A stretch of 64,000 bases of DNA. It comes from Pedobacter soli. Lineage in GTDB: Bacteria > Bacteroidota > Bacteroidia > Sphingobacteriales > Sphingobacteriaceae. The notes below the pieces were generated by a model. That model searched no databases. It saw nothing but the letters and a program-made list of their open reading frames with translations, and was not told where the DNA came from. Below are positions 8,982 through 17,888 of the stretch, one piece after another. The position numbers and the translations under genes were made by a program. Each line of letters starts with the position of its first letter. The stretch's first letter is position 1. Location of the stretch: contig NZ_FMZH01000017.1 of assembly GCF_900101435.1 (NCBI RefSeq), positions 1 through 64,000 on the forward strand, in the 5' to 3' direction.

Positions 8982-10430
8982 TTACTTCCACCTCCATTCG
9001 CCAGCTATAGTTAAAGGCTCTTTTAAGTTTTGCGCTTCTAAAAATTTACGCAATGCTTCATCGCCCTGAATGCCAACCGGTATTTTAGGGGTATTGGCCA
9101 GCGCATAAGTAAGCATGGCACTGTAACGAACTGTATTTTTCAATTCCTGCTCATCAACCAGTTTAAACGAGTCGCCATCTGAGTGGTAAAAAGGCCCTGA
9201 ATTATTGGGTAATTTACCGCCAAAACCACCACCTGTCGGGATGCCCTCCAGCATAAAAGGCTGATGATCGCTGTGTAAACCTGCGCCGGCATTAAACAGG
9301 TTTTTAAAACCGGTATCAATCTTCACAATTTCTGCACCCCAGCCGGTAAATAAATCTTTCATTTCTGCCCTCGAAGTCGAAAAGCCTTTCGGATCGTTGG
9401 TCATATCGTAATTGAGCATAAACTTAACCTGTGCCAGAGTTCCGTTCTTTTTGGCCTGCTCTACATAAGCTTTTGAACCCAGTAAGCCTTGCTCCTCACC
9501 CATAAACAACACAAACTCTACCGTACGTTTTGTTTTCAGGTTTAACTTTTTAAAGGTGCGCGCCATATCTATAATGGCAAAAGAACCTATTCCGTTATCA
9601 ATAGCGCCGGTTGCCAAATCCCAGCTATCCAAATGTCCGCCAACTACAATTTTATCTTTTGGCAATTCAGTCCCTTTGAAAGTAGCAATTACATTCCGCG
9701 CCTTAATTACACCCGAAAAATTAGTCATGGTAATATGGGCTATCTGCGCCTGCGTTTTCAGTTTTTCTTTTAAAGCCATACCATCTTCAAGGCCTATACA
9801 AACTGCGGGGATGCTAATTAATTTGCCCCTTACCGAAGCCGTACCTGTTAAAAGTACGCCATCTTTAACCGTATTGATGATAATTACGCCAGTGGCACCA
9901 TATTTTGTAGCAATAGCTGTTTTCTCAGAGCGGTGCAATGATTTTGTTCCGGCAGGCGAGCCTGGTAAAACACCCAGATATATCAATGCAATTTTACCTT
10001 TAAACTTAGCTGGGTTAGCCTGATAATCGGCCTCCAGTCCATTACCAGCATCTACAATGTCGCCACTCACATCTGCACTTACCGGCGAGTGTGCCAGCGT
10101 TACTGCTTTCATTTTAGCCAGGCTGTTCTTAGTTGCACCTATTGCTACATTGATGGTTTTTCTGCTCCAGCTTTCAACCTCAAAAGGCTGAAATTTCACT
10201 TCGCAACCGTACGATTTCAATAAATCGAAAGCATATTGCTCTGCCTTTGCCCCATTTGCAGAACCGGTTAAACGGTGACCAATGGTTTCGGTTTCGTATT
10301 TTAAATTCTGATAAGCGCGGCCATTTTGCTGCACATCGGTATTAATTTTAGCAAATACACCACCAAATTGATCTTGTGCATTGGCCAATATTGCCGAACA
10401 GATGAGCGCAGCTGAGAAAAGGTATTTCAT
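8982..10430 (-). CDS. Secreted M28 family zinc peptidase with PA domain (carboxypeptidase Q-like)
   Basis: 482 residues from the ATG at 10430, which opens a signal peptide (MKYLFSAALICSAILANA); the longer frame to 10472 would block it. A PA insert occupies roughly residues 110-250. The M28 zinc core is visible: GGHLDSWDLATGAIDNG (first His and bridging Asp), LFMGEEQGLLGS (catalytic Glu pair), LNYDMTND and HSDHQPF (last His). Such enzymes trim single residues or dipeptides in the periplasm or outside the cell for nutrition. Single gene, same strand as terC but about 340 bases away. Confidence 0.92.
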   Translation of the reverse strand: MKYLFSAALICSAILANAQDQFGGVFAKINTDVQQNGRAYQNLKYETETIGHRLTGSANGAKAEQYAFDLLKSYGCEVKFQPFEVESWSRKTINVAIGATKNSLAKMKAVTLAHSPVSADVSGDIVDAGNGLEADYQANPAKFKGKIALIYLGVLPGSPAGTKSLHRSEKTAIATKYGATGVIIINTVKDGVLLTGTASVRGKLISIPAVCIGLEDGMALKEKLKTQAQIAHITMTNFSGVIKARNVIATFKGTELPKDKIVVGGHLDSWDLATGAIDNGIGSFAIIDMARTFKKLNLKTKRTVEFVLFMGEEQGLLGSKAYVEQAKKNGTLAQVKFMLNYDMTNDPKGFSTSRAEMKDLFTGWGAEIVKIDTGFKNLFNAGAGLHSDHQPFMLEGIPTGGGFGGKLPNNSGPFYHSDGDSFKLVDEQELKNTVRYSAMLTYALANTPKIPVGIQGDEALRKFLEAQNLKEPLTIAGEWRWK

Positions 10431-10767
10431 AATAAGTTGATAATTGCGTGAAAATACAAATTTGCACCACACAATAATCGCTGTAACGGTTATTTTGCTT
10501 TGAATTTTTCAGCAAAATTAACCATATCAGGCACGTAAGGTCATTGTAGTTAAATGGCGTAATCGTCATTCCCAACTTGATCCGATAGCTATCGGATGGG
10601 AATCCTAATGCTTATGCTTTAAGATTCCCGCATGCGCGGGAATGACGGCTTTTCTATAAAAGATGCAATCATAGCAAAAAGTGTCTCTAAGCTCAGAAAC
10701 CAATATGCCTAGCCCTTTAGAAATTCTTCGCTGCGCTCAGAATGACAGATATCCTAGCTGATAAAAA
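10431..10767. other. Intergenic region filled with dispersed repeats
   Basis: About 337 bases with no gene. It holds the CCGATAGCTATCGG element (10564-10605), a CCCGCATGCGCGGG hairpin ending GAATGACGG (10622-10648), and an AGAATGACA-type tail at 10728-10746. The words CGTCATTCCC and GGGAATGACG bracket the first part as an inverted repeat. Confidence 0.6.
10564..10605. repeat. Dispersed palindrome, CCGATAGCTATCGG family, copy 2
   Basis: Core ATCCGATAGCTATCGGAT at 10580-10597 within an outer stem ATTCCC/GGGAAT. Outer bases differ from copies 1, 3 and 4 but still pair. Confidence 0.75.
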
Positions 10768-11823
10768 TTAAGGTTTCACCTGCACCTTTTTCTTAGGGAA
10801 AGCCAGCGAAGCCACAATACTGATAACCAGTATCGCCAGGATAATAATCAGCGAATGTTCGGTGGTAAAACCCCATTTCTCCAAGTAAGTATGTCCCAGC
10901 ATTTTCACCCCGATAAAAGCAAGCAGCACCGCCAAACCTGTTTTTAAATAATGGAATTTATGGATAATGTTCACCAATAAAAAGAACATCGACCGCAAGC
11001 CCATAATGGCGAAAATGTTAGAGAAAAATACGATATACGGGTCTTTGGTTACCGCAAAAATAGCCGGTATCGAATCTACAGCGAATAGTAAATCGGTAAA
11101 CTCAACAATCAGCAATACCAAAAACAAAGGCGTAACCAATGTTTTGTGGTTAATTTTTACAAAGAATTTTTTACCCTCATATTTAGGGTGTATCGAAAAT
11201 ATTTTCGAAGCCCATTTAACTACAGGGTGATTTTCAGGGTCGATTTTATCGTCATCATCCTTACTGAAAAACATTTTTACGCCTGTAAACACCAAAAATG
11301 CGCCAAACAGATATAAAATCCAGGCAAACTTGGCAATAAGCGCGGCACCTACAAAAATGAAGATGAAACGCATAATAATTGCGCCCAAAATACCCCAGAA
11401 CAATACCCGGTGGTAATATTTTTCTTCAACCGCAAAGGCCGAGAATATGAGTACAATTACAAAGATATTATCAACAGAAAGGGCATATTCTATTACATAA
11501 CCGGTTAAAAACTCCAGTCCAAGGTTTTGCCTGTAAATGGCTAAACTACCTTCAAAATCGTCTGGAATAAGTTTTATGTGGTGCTGGTGCCTGATTACGA
11601 TATCCTTCAGGTGCGTAAAATCCTTAATTCCATGTAGCTGATGGCCTTCCGTTAACAGAATAAAATAAAACCCCAATGCCAGGGCAACCATAACCAGGCT
11701 CATTATACCAGCTTGTTTTAAGCTAACAACGTGCTCTTTCCGGCTAAAAAGACCTAAATCCAAAGCCAGTATCAGCACAATAAACAAAAGAAAACCTAAG
11801 CTGAAAAGTAGTTCGTTAGTCAT
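10768..11823 (-). CDS. TerC/Alx family integral membrane protein
   Basis: 351 residues with about nine hydrophobic segments. Family marks are the early acidic FILALDLGLF-type helix (VLILALDLGLF), EYALSVDNIFVIVLIF with its charged Glu/Asp in the membrane, and a matching second half VEFTDLLFAVDSIPAIFAVT. Known relatives (TerC, Alx, YceF) are inner-membrane proteins linked to manganese export and tellurite tolerance and to metal loading of secreted enzymes. Its ATG overlaps the stop of the upstream prenyl synthase gene (TAATG), so the two are translationally coupled. Confidence 0.9.
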   Translation of the reverse strand: MTNELLFSLGFLLFIVLILALDLGLFSRKEHVVSLKQAGIMSLVMVALALGFYFILLTEGHQLHGIKDFTHLKDIVIRHQHHIKLIPDDFEGSLAIYRQNLGLEFLTGYVIEYALSVDNIFVIVLIFSAFAVEEKYYHRVLFWGILGAIIMRFIFIFVGAALIAKFAWILYLFGAFLVFTGVKMFFSKDDDDKIDPENHPVVKWASKIFSIHPKYEGKKFFVKINHKTLVTPLFLVLLIVEFTDLLFAVDSIPAIFAVTKDPYIVFFSNIFAIMGLRSMFFLLVNIIHKFHYLKTGLAVLLAFIGVKMLGHTYLEKWGFTTEHSLIIILAILVISIVASLAFPKKKVQVKP

Positions 11824-12818
11824 TATTTTTTACGTTCTGTAGTATAAAGTACAAGCTGCTCTAATCCTGTCCTTGCTTCGCCTGCATCAAAGCCATGCAA
11901 AATAGCAAAAGCCTCATTCTGGTATTCCAGCATTTTTTGGTTAGCATAATAAACCCCTTCATGGGCATTTACAAAATCAATAATCTGCTGAATCTTAACC
12001 GGATCATCCTGGTGGTTTTTAACCAGGTTAATCATTCTTTTGCGTTCAGTTTTCTCGGCTTTGTTTAGCGCGTAAATTAAAGGTAAGGTTACTTTTTTCT
12101 CCTTAATATCAATCCCAAGCGGTTTACCAACATCATCAGTACCGAAATCGAAAGTATCATCTTTAATCTGAAAAGCAATCCCCACTTTTTCGCCAAACAG
12201 ACGCATTTTTTCAATCGTTGCATCATCAGCTCCGGCCGATGCAGCTCCTGCAGCACAGCACGAAGCAATTAACGAGGCCGTTTTCTGACGGATTACATCA
12301 AAGTATAAATCCTCCGAAATATCCATCCGCCGCACCTTTTCTACCTGCAACAGCTCGCCCTCACTCATTTGTTTTACCGCTTCCGATACTATTTGTAACA
12401 AACGGTGCTCGTTATTGTTTACCGAAAGTAAAAGCCCTTTGGCCAGCAGGTAATCGCCAACCAAAACAGCAATTTTATTCTTCCATAAAGCATTAATCGA
12501 GAAAAAGCCACGACGTTCGTAAGCATTATCCACCACATCATCATGCACCAGCGTAGCCGTATGCAAAAGTTCTACCAGGGCAGCGCCACGGTGTGTAGAT
12601 TCGGTAATTCCACCGCACAGTTTAGCGGCAAAAAACACGAACATAGGCCGCATTTGTTTACCTTTTTGCTTTACAATATAATGGGTAATCCTATCCAGCA
12701 ACGGTGCGTCGCTATGCATAGATTCTTTAAAGGTTTTCTCAAACGCTTTAATATCAGCGGCAATAGGTGTTTTTATCTGTTCGATTCCCGGCATTAAGTC
12801 GAAAAATTTTGACTGCAA
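11823..12818 (-). CDS. Polyprenyl diphosphate synthase (long-chain, IspB-like)
   Basis: 331 residues. The two Asp-rich motifs that bind magnesium diphosphate are LVHDDVVDNA (about residue 92) and IKDDTFDFG (about residue 218). GKQMRPMF near residue 53 is the conserved IPP-binding Lys/Arg region. It condenses isopentenyl diphosphate units into an all-trans chain in the cytoplasm; in this group the usual product feeds the side chain of menaquinone. Exact chain length cannot be read. It is the first gene of a two-gene unit with terC, which starts within its stop codon. Confidence 0.92.
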   Translation of the reverse strand: MQSKFFDLMPGIEQIKTPIAADIKAFEKTFKESMHSDAPLLDRITHYIVKQKGKQMRPMFVFFAAKLCGGITESTHRGAALVELLHTATLVHDDVVDNAYERRGFFSINALWKNKIAVLVGDYLLAKGLLLSVNNNEHRLLQIVSEAVKQMSEGELLQVEKVRRMDISEDLYFDVIRQKTASLIASCCAAGAASAGADDATIEKMRLFGEKVGIAFQIKDDTFDFGTDDVGKPLGIDIKEKKVTLPLIYALNKAEKTERKRMINLVKNHQDDPVKIQQIIDFVNAHEGVYYANQKMLEYQNEAFAILHGFDAGEARTGLEQLVLYTTERKK

Positions 12819-12904
12819 ACTTAAGCTAATTTCCCATAAAAAGATAATCTATTGCAAAGCATTGTACGGGTTGGGTAAAGCAAAGCCGGCAATTACTAAC
12901 AGCT

Positions 12905-13005
12905 TTAGTCCTGCTATTGCCCATAGTCCTCGCCCTCATGCTTCGGGTTGCGGGCTATTTGGCGCTATCAGGTTTAAAATCAATGGCAGCTGCAGGTAAA
13001 CAGCC
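12905..13005. repeat. Diverged dispersed repeat, copy A
   Basis: The order of words AGTCC-hairpin-GCGCTATCAGGTTT-...-GGTAAAC resembles that at 53199-53300 (AGTCCCGAT-hairpin-GCCGCTTCAATAGGGTTT-...-CTGTAAAC). Both sit between genes. The match is loose and was made by eye. Confidence 0.4.
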
Positions 13006-13087
13006 CCTCAGCCGCCACAAGCAATTCGTTAAAAAATTAGCTTTATTTATTTCAAAAGTTTACATTTAAACCATTCAATCTAAATAG

Positions 13088-14080
13088 ATGAAAAAGCGCT
13101 ACAAAATCGTATTGGGCATTTCGGTACTGCTCGTGGCGGGCTATTTATTAGGTCCAAAGCCCAAAAAACCAGTTTACAACCAACAGCTTACATTGGTACC
13201 CGATCTCGATGAGCTCGATAATTATGTAGCCGGCATCGAAGCCCGGCATAAAATTAAACCGGGTAATGCCGCCGAAATTGTCTGGGCCGATAGCAGTCAC
13301 CAGCAAACCGAATATGCTGTAGTGTACCTGCATGGCTTTTCTGCTTCAAAAACCGAAGGCAATCCCGTGCATCTTGATCTGGCTAAAAAACTACATGCCA
13401 ATTTATACCTGGCCCGTCTGGCCGATCATGGTATTGATACCCTGGCGCCTATGCAGTATTTTACGGCCGACCGCCTTTGGGAAACCAGCAAGCAGGCTTA
13501 TGCCATCGGCAAAAAACTGGGCAAAAAGGTTATTTTGGTAGGCACCTCTACCGGTGGTACTGTTGCCTTGAAACTCGCTGCCACTTACCCCGAAATTAAC
13601 AGCCTCATTTTACTTTCACCCAATGTAGCCATTAACGATAAAAACGCCTGGATGCTTAACGATCCCTGGGGTTTGCAAATTGCCCGCAGGGTATTAGGCA
13701 GCGATGAGCGCAAGGTTGATGGGCGCACCTTAGAATATAAAAAATACTGGTACACCAATTACCGCATCGAATCGCTGGTAGAATTGCAGGAGTTTGTAGA
13801 AAGTACCATGACCAAAAAGGTTTTCGAAAAAGTAAAACAACCCGTTTTAATGATCTACTATTACAAAAACGAACTGGAGCAAGACCCAGTTGTGCGCGTA
13901 GATGCCATGCTTAAAATGTTTGGTCAGCTGGGCACCCCCGAAAACCTGAAACGTAAAATAGCCATTCCCAATGCCGGCAACCATGTGCTGGGTTGTTACA
14001 TTACCTCAAAAGATTTACCCAGTGTAGAAACCGCTATAGCTAGTTTTGTGGGCAATGTTTTAAAAGTGCCTGTTCATTAA
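13088..14080 (+). CDS. Alpha/beta hydrolase with N-terminal membrane anchor
   Basis: 330 residues. The N-terminus MKKRYKIVLGISVLLVAGYLLG is an uncleaved anchor or signal. The hydrolase fold follows: oxyanion-loop motif VVYLHGFSASKTEG (about residue 80), nucleophile elbow VGTSTGGTVAL (Ser near residue 155, G-T-S-T-G) and GNHVLGCY near the C-terminus supplying the His. The residues resemble lysophospholipase/carboxylesterase-like enzymes of Bacteroidota. Substrate unknown. It stands alone, with repeats on both sides. Confidence 0.85.
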   Translation: MKKRYKIVLGISVLLVAGYLLGPKPKKPVYNQQLTLVPDLDELDNYVAGIEARHKIKPGNAAEIVWADSSHQQTEYAVVYLHGFSASKTEGNPVHLDLAKKLHANLYLARLADHGIDTLAPMQYFTADRLWETSKQAYAIGKKLGKKVILVGTSTGGTVALKLAATYPEINSLILLSPNVAINDKNAWMLNDPWGLQIARRVLGSDERKVDGRTLEYKKYWYTNYRIESLVELQEFVESTMTKKVFEKVKQPVLMIYYYKNELEQDPVVRVDAMLKMFGQLGTPENLKRKIAIPNAGNHVLGCYITSKDLPSVETAIASFVGNVLKVPVH

Positions 14081-14096
14081 TCCAGATTTAATCTGT

Positions 14097-14285
14097 CACA
14101 TTGAGCTTGTCGAAATGCCTTAAAATTATTTTGCAGAATCCTTTACCAACTATCACTAACAGAATTCACAAATCGAGCGTCATTTCAACTGAAGCCAGCC
14201 GGTTTTTCGCGGTGACGAAATGGAGAAATCTATCAAGACAGATTTCTCGGCTACGCTACACTCCGCTCGAAATGACGATCCTGTA
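14097..14285. repeat. Dispersed GTCATTTC/GAAATGAC repeat block
   Basis: CGTCATTTCAACTGAAGCC (from 14178) is mirrored by CTCCGCTCGAAATGACGAT (to 14281), with an inner pair AGAAATCTATC/GATTTCTCGG. A related half word CATTGAGCTTGTCGAAATG lies at 14099-14117 and in reverse at 16233-16255 (CATTTCGACAAGCTCAATG). Non-coding intergenic element typical of the group. Confidence 0.65.
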
Positions 14286-14365
14286 GGAGAAGTCTGTTAT
14301 AATATCTCATTTAAATCCGCTAACTGTTAAATATATTGCTTACCGTTGCAGCAAATATCAATCCT

Positions 14366-15175
14366 ATGAAATTTCTTTTTAGCCTGTTAGTCACCTGCAT
14401 ATTAAGTACAAACCTTGCTTTCTCGCAAGAACAACCCTTTGTTTTAGGCAAAATCGAAAAAATTAACTCGAAACAACTTGCCGAAACCAGAACTTTAAAC
14501 ATTTACCTGCCCGAAGGTTATTCGGCCGATTCGGCCAAAACCTATCCCGTAATTTACCTGTTGGATGGCTCTGCCAATGAAGACTTCATTCATGTTACAG
14601 GGCTGGTACAATTCTTAACCATGATTGAGGTCATGCCCAAATCGATTGTAGTGGGTATTGCCAATGTAGACCGGAAAAGAGATTTTACCTACCCTACCAG
14701 CATAGCTGCAGATTTAAAAGATTTTCCGACAACAGGTAAATCGGCCAGCTTCATTACTTTTATCGAAAAAGAACTTCAGCCTTTTGTGCAGCAAAAATAC
14801 AAAACCAGTGAGTCGAAAACATTAATCGGCCAGTCGTTAGGTGGTTTGCTGGCAACTGAAATACTCCTCAAAAAACCTGCACTTTTTACCAATTACCTGA
14901 TTATTAGCCCGAGTTTATGGTGGAATAATGAATCACTTTTAAAGGATATGCCTAAATATGCACCAAATCTGGCTAAAGCAAAAGCCAATATCTTTATTGC
15001 CACAGGCAATGAGGGTAAGGTTATGGAAGGCGATGCAAAAAATCTTGCTGCTGCATTAAAGCTTTATCCAAAATTAAAGGTAAGTGATGTGCTGCTGCCA
15101 AATGAAAACCATTTAACCATTTTACACAATGCTTTGTATAAAGGTTTGAGCTGGTTGTACCAGAAGAAAAAATAG
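14366..15175 (+). CDS. Secreted esterase of the esterase D/IroE fold
   Basis: 269 residues from the ATG at 14366, which opens a signal peptide (MKFLFSLLVTCILSTNLAFS). The fold is that of the putative-esterase family: RTLNIYLPEGY and YPVIYLLDGSANEDF at the start, nucleophile elbow IGQSLGGLLATE (Ser near residue 162), ISPSLWWNN with its paired Trp, and NENHLTILHN giving the catalytic His. Relatives cleave esters of sugars, siderophores (IroE/Fes-like) or glutathione adducts. The substrate cannot be chosen from sequence; no siderophore genes are adjacent. Confidence 0.87.
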   Translation: MKFLFSLLVTCILSTNLAFSQEQPFVLGKIEKINSKQLAETRTLNIYLPEGYSADSAKTYPVIYLLDGSANEDFIHVTGLVQFLTMIEVMPKSIVVGIANVDRKRDFTYPTSIAADLKDFPTTGKSASFITFIEKELQPFVQQKYKTSESKTLIGQSLGGLLATEILLKKPALFTNYLIISPSLWWNNESLLKDMPKYAPNLAKAKANIFIATGNEGKVMEGDAKNLAAALKLYPKLKVSDVLLPNENHLTILHNALYKGLSWLYQKKK

Positions 15176-15184
15176 GATTGCATG

Positions 15185-15208
15185 CTGGTTGGTGGAGACA
15201 CCAACCAG
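15185..15208. repeat. GGTTGGTGTCTCCACCAACC hairpin repeat, copy 1 (reverse)
   Basis: A near-perfect palindrome between converging genes, CTGGTTGGTGGAGACACC then AACCAG. Two further copies lie at 48415-48438 and 48456-48477 with paired stem changes. Confidence 0.7.
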
Positions 15209-15216
15209 TAAGCGTT

Positions 15217-16182
15217 TTAACCTGCAATATGCTTCACAATCATTTCGGCATGCACCCGTGAGTTTTCGATAAAAAGCTTGTGCGTATCTAAACCGCCGCA
15301 AACTACTCCTGCCAGGTACAAGCCCTTTACATTGGTTTCCATCGTTTCTTCGTTATAAGCCGGGCAAAGACTTTCAGGCAGTTCAATACCGAATTTCCGT
15401 AACATCGAAAAATCTGGCTGATAGCCTGTCATCGCAATTACAAAATCATTGGCAATGGTTTGTATTCCTTCAGGTGTTTTAATATCTACCTCATTTTCCC
15501 TGATGGCTATCAATTCGGAATTGTAAAGTGCTGTAACTTCTTTTTCTTTAATCCGGTTCTGGATATCAGGCCGCACCCAATATTTCACGTGTGGGCCCAA
15601 ATCACCACTACGTACTACCATGGTTACATTTGCACCCTTGCGATAAGTTTCTAAAGCGGCATCAACTCCCGAATTGTTGGCTCCAACAACCACTACATTT
15701 TGAAAAGCATATAAATGCGGGTCTTTATAATAATGGGTAACCTTAGGTAAATCTTCTCCCGGTACATTCATCAATAAAGGCACATCGTAAAAGCCGGTAG
15801 CTACCACTACATTTTTAGCCGTATAACTGGTTTTGGATGTATTGATTTCGAACAAACCATCATCCTTTTTATTAACTTGGTTTACCCTTTCAAACAAATT
15901 AATTTTAAGGTCGAATTTCTCAGCCACGCGACGGTAATATTCAACCGCTTCGTTACGGTTTGGTTTCGGGTTAATGGTTACAAAAGGTACACCTCCTATT
16001 TCTAGCCTTTGCGAGGTTGAAAAGAAAGTCATAAAAACCGGGTAATTGAATAAACTGTTTACCAACGCACCTTTTTCTACTATGATATAGCTAAGATTGG
16101 CTTTTTGGGCTTCGATGGCACAGGCCATACCAATGGGGCCGGCACCTATAATTAAAAGGTCGTAATGATTTTGATTTACCAA
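15217..16182 (-). CDS. ypdA: YpdA-type FAD/NAD(P)-dependent putative bacillithiol disulfide reductase
   Basis: 321 residues. It has the two-dinucleotide-domain layout of small flavoprotein disulfide reductases: FAD motif LLIIGAGPIGMACAIEA at the start and NAD(P) motif VVVVGANNSGVDAALE near residue 163, with MTGYQPDF in the C-terminal FAD-binding part. It lacks the CxxC of thioredoxin reductase, as YpdA does. The segment FPVFMTFFSTSQRLEIGGVPF-like (NYPVFMTFFSTSQRLEIGG) is a YpdA hallmark. YpdA (Bdr) reduces oxidised bacillithiol in Firmicutes. bshA is present in this window at 34419, supporting a bacillithiol role. A persulfide-handling gene lies directly upstream on the same strand. Confidence 0.88.
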   Translation of the reverse strand: MVNQNHYDLLIIGAGPIGMACAIEAQKANLSYIIVEKGALVNSLFNYPVFMTFFSTSQRLEIGGVPFVTINPKPNRNEAVEYYRRVAEKFDLKINLFERVNQVNKKDDGLFEINTSKTSYTAKNVVVATGFYDVPLLMNVPGEDLPKVTHYYKDPHLYAFQNVVVVGANNSGVDAALETYRKGANVTMVVRSGDLGPHVKYWVRPDIQNRIKEKEVTALYNSELIAIRENEVDIKTPEGIQTIANDFVIAMTGYQPDFSMLRKFGIELPESLCPAYNEETMETNVKGLYLAGVVCGGLDTHKLFIENSRVHAEMIVKHIAG

Positions 16183-16261
16183 CGTATTATATCTTAGGAT
16201 GTCATTCTGAGCCTGTAGAAGAACCTCGATTGCATTTCGACAAGCTCAATGTGACAATTTA

Positions 16262-17674
16262 TTAAACTTTCATTGCTTTACTTGGGCAGGAAAAATCGGT
16301 TCTTTTTAAACCTGTATTTTTAATTGCTCCGTACCCACCTGCAATATCAATTACCTGCTCTACCCCGCGCGATTTTAGGATCGATGCGGCAATCATAGAG
16401 CGGTAACCGCCAGCGCAGTGAATATAATAAGTCGCTTTCGGATCAATTTCACCCATCCAGTCGTTTATAAAATCTAATGGGCGGCTAAGCGTAAACTCCA
16501 GGTGTTCAGCTTCGTATTCGCCAGGTTTACGCACATCAAGTGCAGTAATTTCGGCATTAGCAGCGGCTTGTTCAAAAGCCTCAGCCGAAATTGATTCGAT
16601 GGTATCTATTTCTTTATTGACAGCAATCCAGTTTTCGAAACCACCATCCAGGTAACCAATGGTACTATCGTAACCTACACGGCTTAAGCGCATAATGGTT
16701 TCTTCTGCTTTGCCCTGCTCTGTAATTAATAAAATCGGTTGTTGTAAATCGCTGATTAAAGCGCCAACCCAAGGGGCAAACTGTCCGTTTAAACCAATAT
16801 TAATTGAATTGGGGATAAAACCTTTTGCAAAAACCTGCGGGTCGCGGGTATCGAGCATAATTGCTCCGGTTTGGTTGGCCAGATCTTCAAATTGCTGAGG
16901 ATTTAAGGCATTCAACCCTTTTTCATAAACTTCATCAATGCTTTCAACTCCGCCTTTATTAATGGCTGCGTTTTTGGCAAAATATTGTGGCGGAGGCAGA
17001 ATACCATCGGTAACTTCGGTAATAAACTGTTCTTTGGTTTCAGCTTTCAATGCATAGTTTACCTGTTTTTGATGACCCAGGGTATCAAAAGTTTCTTTAC
17101 TCATGCTTTTGCCGCAAGCCGATCCTGCACCATGTGCAGGGTAAACAATTACATCATCGGCCAAAGGTTTAATTTTTTCGTTTAACGAATCGTACAGCAT
17201 CCCCGCTAAATCTTCCATGGTTAAATTGCCTTTTTGAGCCAGATCGGGGCGGCCAACATCACCAATAAACAACGTATCACCAGTAAAAATACAGTGATCT
17301 TTGCCGTCCTCATCGGTTAGCAAATAAGTAGTCGATTCAAGTGTATGACCTGGAGTGTGTAAGGCTGTAATGGTTAAGGCACCTATTTTAAACTGCTCGC
17401 CATCTTTGGCAATGTGCGCTTTAAATTCAGTTTTTGCCGTTGGGCCATAAATAATCTCCGCCCCCGATTTCTCAGCCAAATCTACATGGCCCGAAACGAA
17501 ATCGGCATGAAAATGGGTTTCGAAAATATATTTAATTACAGCACCAGCTTTTTCGGCCTTTTTTAAATAAGTGGTAACTTCTCTTAAAGGGTCGATAATT
17601 GCAGCCTCGCCATTACTTTCGATGTAATACGCAGCTTCTGCCAGGCATCCTGTATATATTTGTTCTATTTTCAT
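16262..17674 (-). CDS. MBL-fold persulfide dioxygenase-like protein with two rhodanese domains (CstB type)
   Basis: 470 residues. Residues 1-235 are a metallo-beta-lactamase domain of the ETHE1/glyoxalase II type: ETHFHADFVSGH (metal ligands), LHTPGHTLEST and FTGDTLFIGDVGRPD, YPAHGAGSACG. Two rhodanese domains follow (about 260-350 and 370-465). The second has the active Cys loop HCAGGYRSM; the first has LITEQGKAEE at that place and so lacks the Cys. This order is that of staphylococcal CstB, which oxidises low-molecular-weight persulfides to thiosulfate using non-haem iron. It precedes ypdA on the same strand, so the pair likely handles bacillithiol persulfides and disulfides in the cytoplasm. 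Confidence 0.9.
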   Translation of the reverse strand: MKIEQIYTGCLAEAAYYIESNGEAAIIDPLREVTTYLKKAEKAGAVIKYIFETHFHADFVSGHVDLAEKSGAEIIYGPTAKTEFKAHIAKDGEQFKIGALTITALHTPGHTLESTTYLLTDEDGKDHCIFTGDTLFIGDVGRPDLAQKGNLTMEDLAGMLYDSLNEKIKPLADDVIVYPAHGAGSACGKSMSKETFDTLGHQKQVNYALKAETKEQFITEVTDGILPPPQYFAKNAAINKGGVESIDEVYEKGLNALNPQQFEDLANQTGAIMLDTRDPQVFAKGFIPNSINIGLNGQFAPWVGALISDLQQPILLITEQGKAEETIMRLSRVGYDSTIGYLDGGFENWIAVNKEIDTIESISAEAFEQAAANAEITALDVRKPGEYEAEHLEFTLSRPLDFINDWMGEIDPKATYYIHCAGGYRSMIAASILKSRGVEQVIDIAGGYGAIKNTGLKRTDFSCPSKAMKV

Positions 17675-17830
17675 GATTAATAAGTATCGAGTTGTAGTGT
17701 ATCAGGTATCAAGACATAACCTTATGCCTTAAACCTATACTTTAAACCTCTTTACTAGCAAAAATAGGGCTAAAACCGGATTACCGAAATGATACTGCTC
17801 ATAATTGCAGAAGTTTTACTTTTTTTACCA

Positions 17831-17863
17831 AGACCTCGCAGGTTTTAAAAACCCGCGAGGTCT
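17831..17863. repeat. AGACCTCGC...GCGAGGTCT palindrome
   Basis: A nearly perfect inverted repeat, AGACCTCGCAGGTTTT against AAAACCCGCGAGGTCT, between same-strand genes. There is no T-run after it on the minus strand, so I call it a dispersed palindrome rather than the terminator of the asparaginase gene. Confidence 0.55.
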
Positions 17864-17888
17864 CAGCATTGAGCTTATTGATTATCGC

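Noticed and set aside
17831-17863. Terminator of the asparaginase gene
   Set aside because: The palindrome lacks a T-run on the minus strand, so it is treated as a dispersed repeat.
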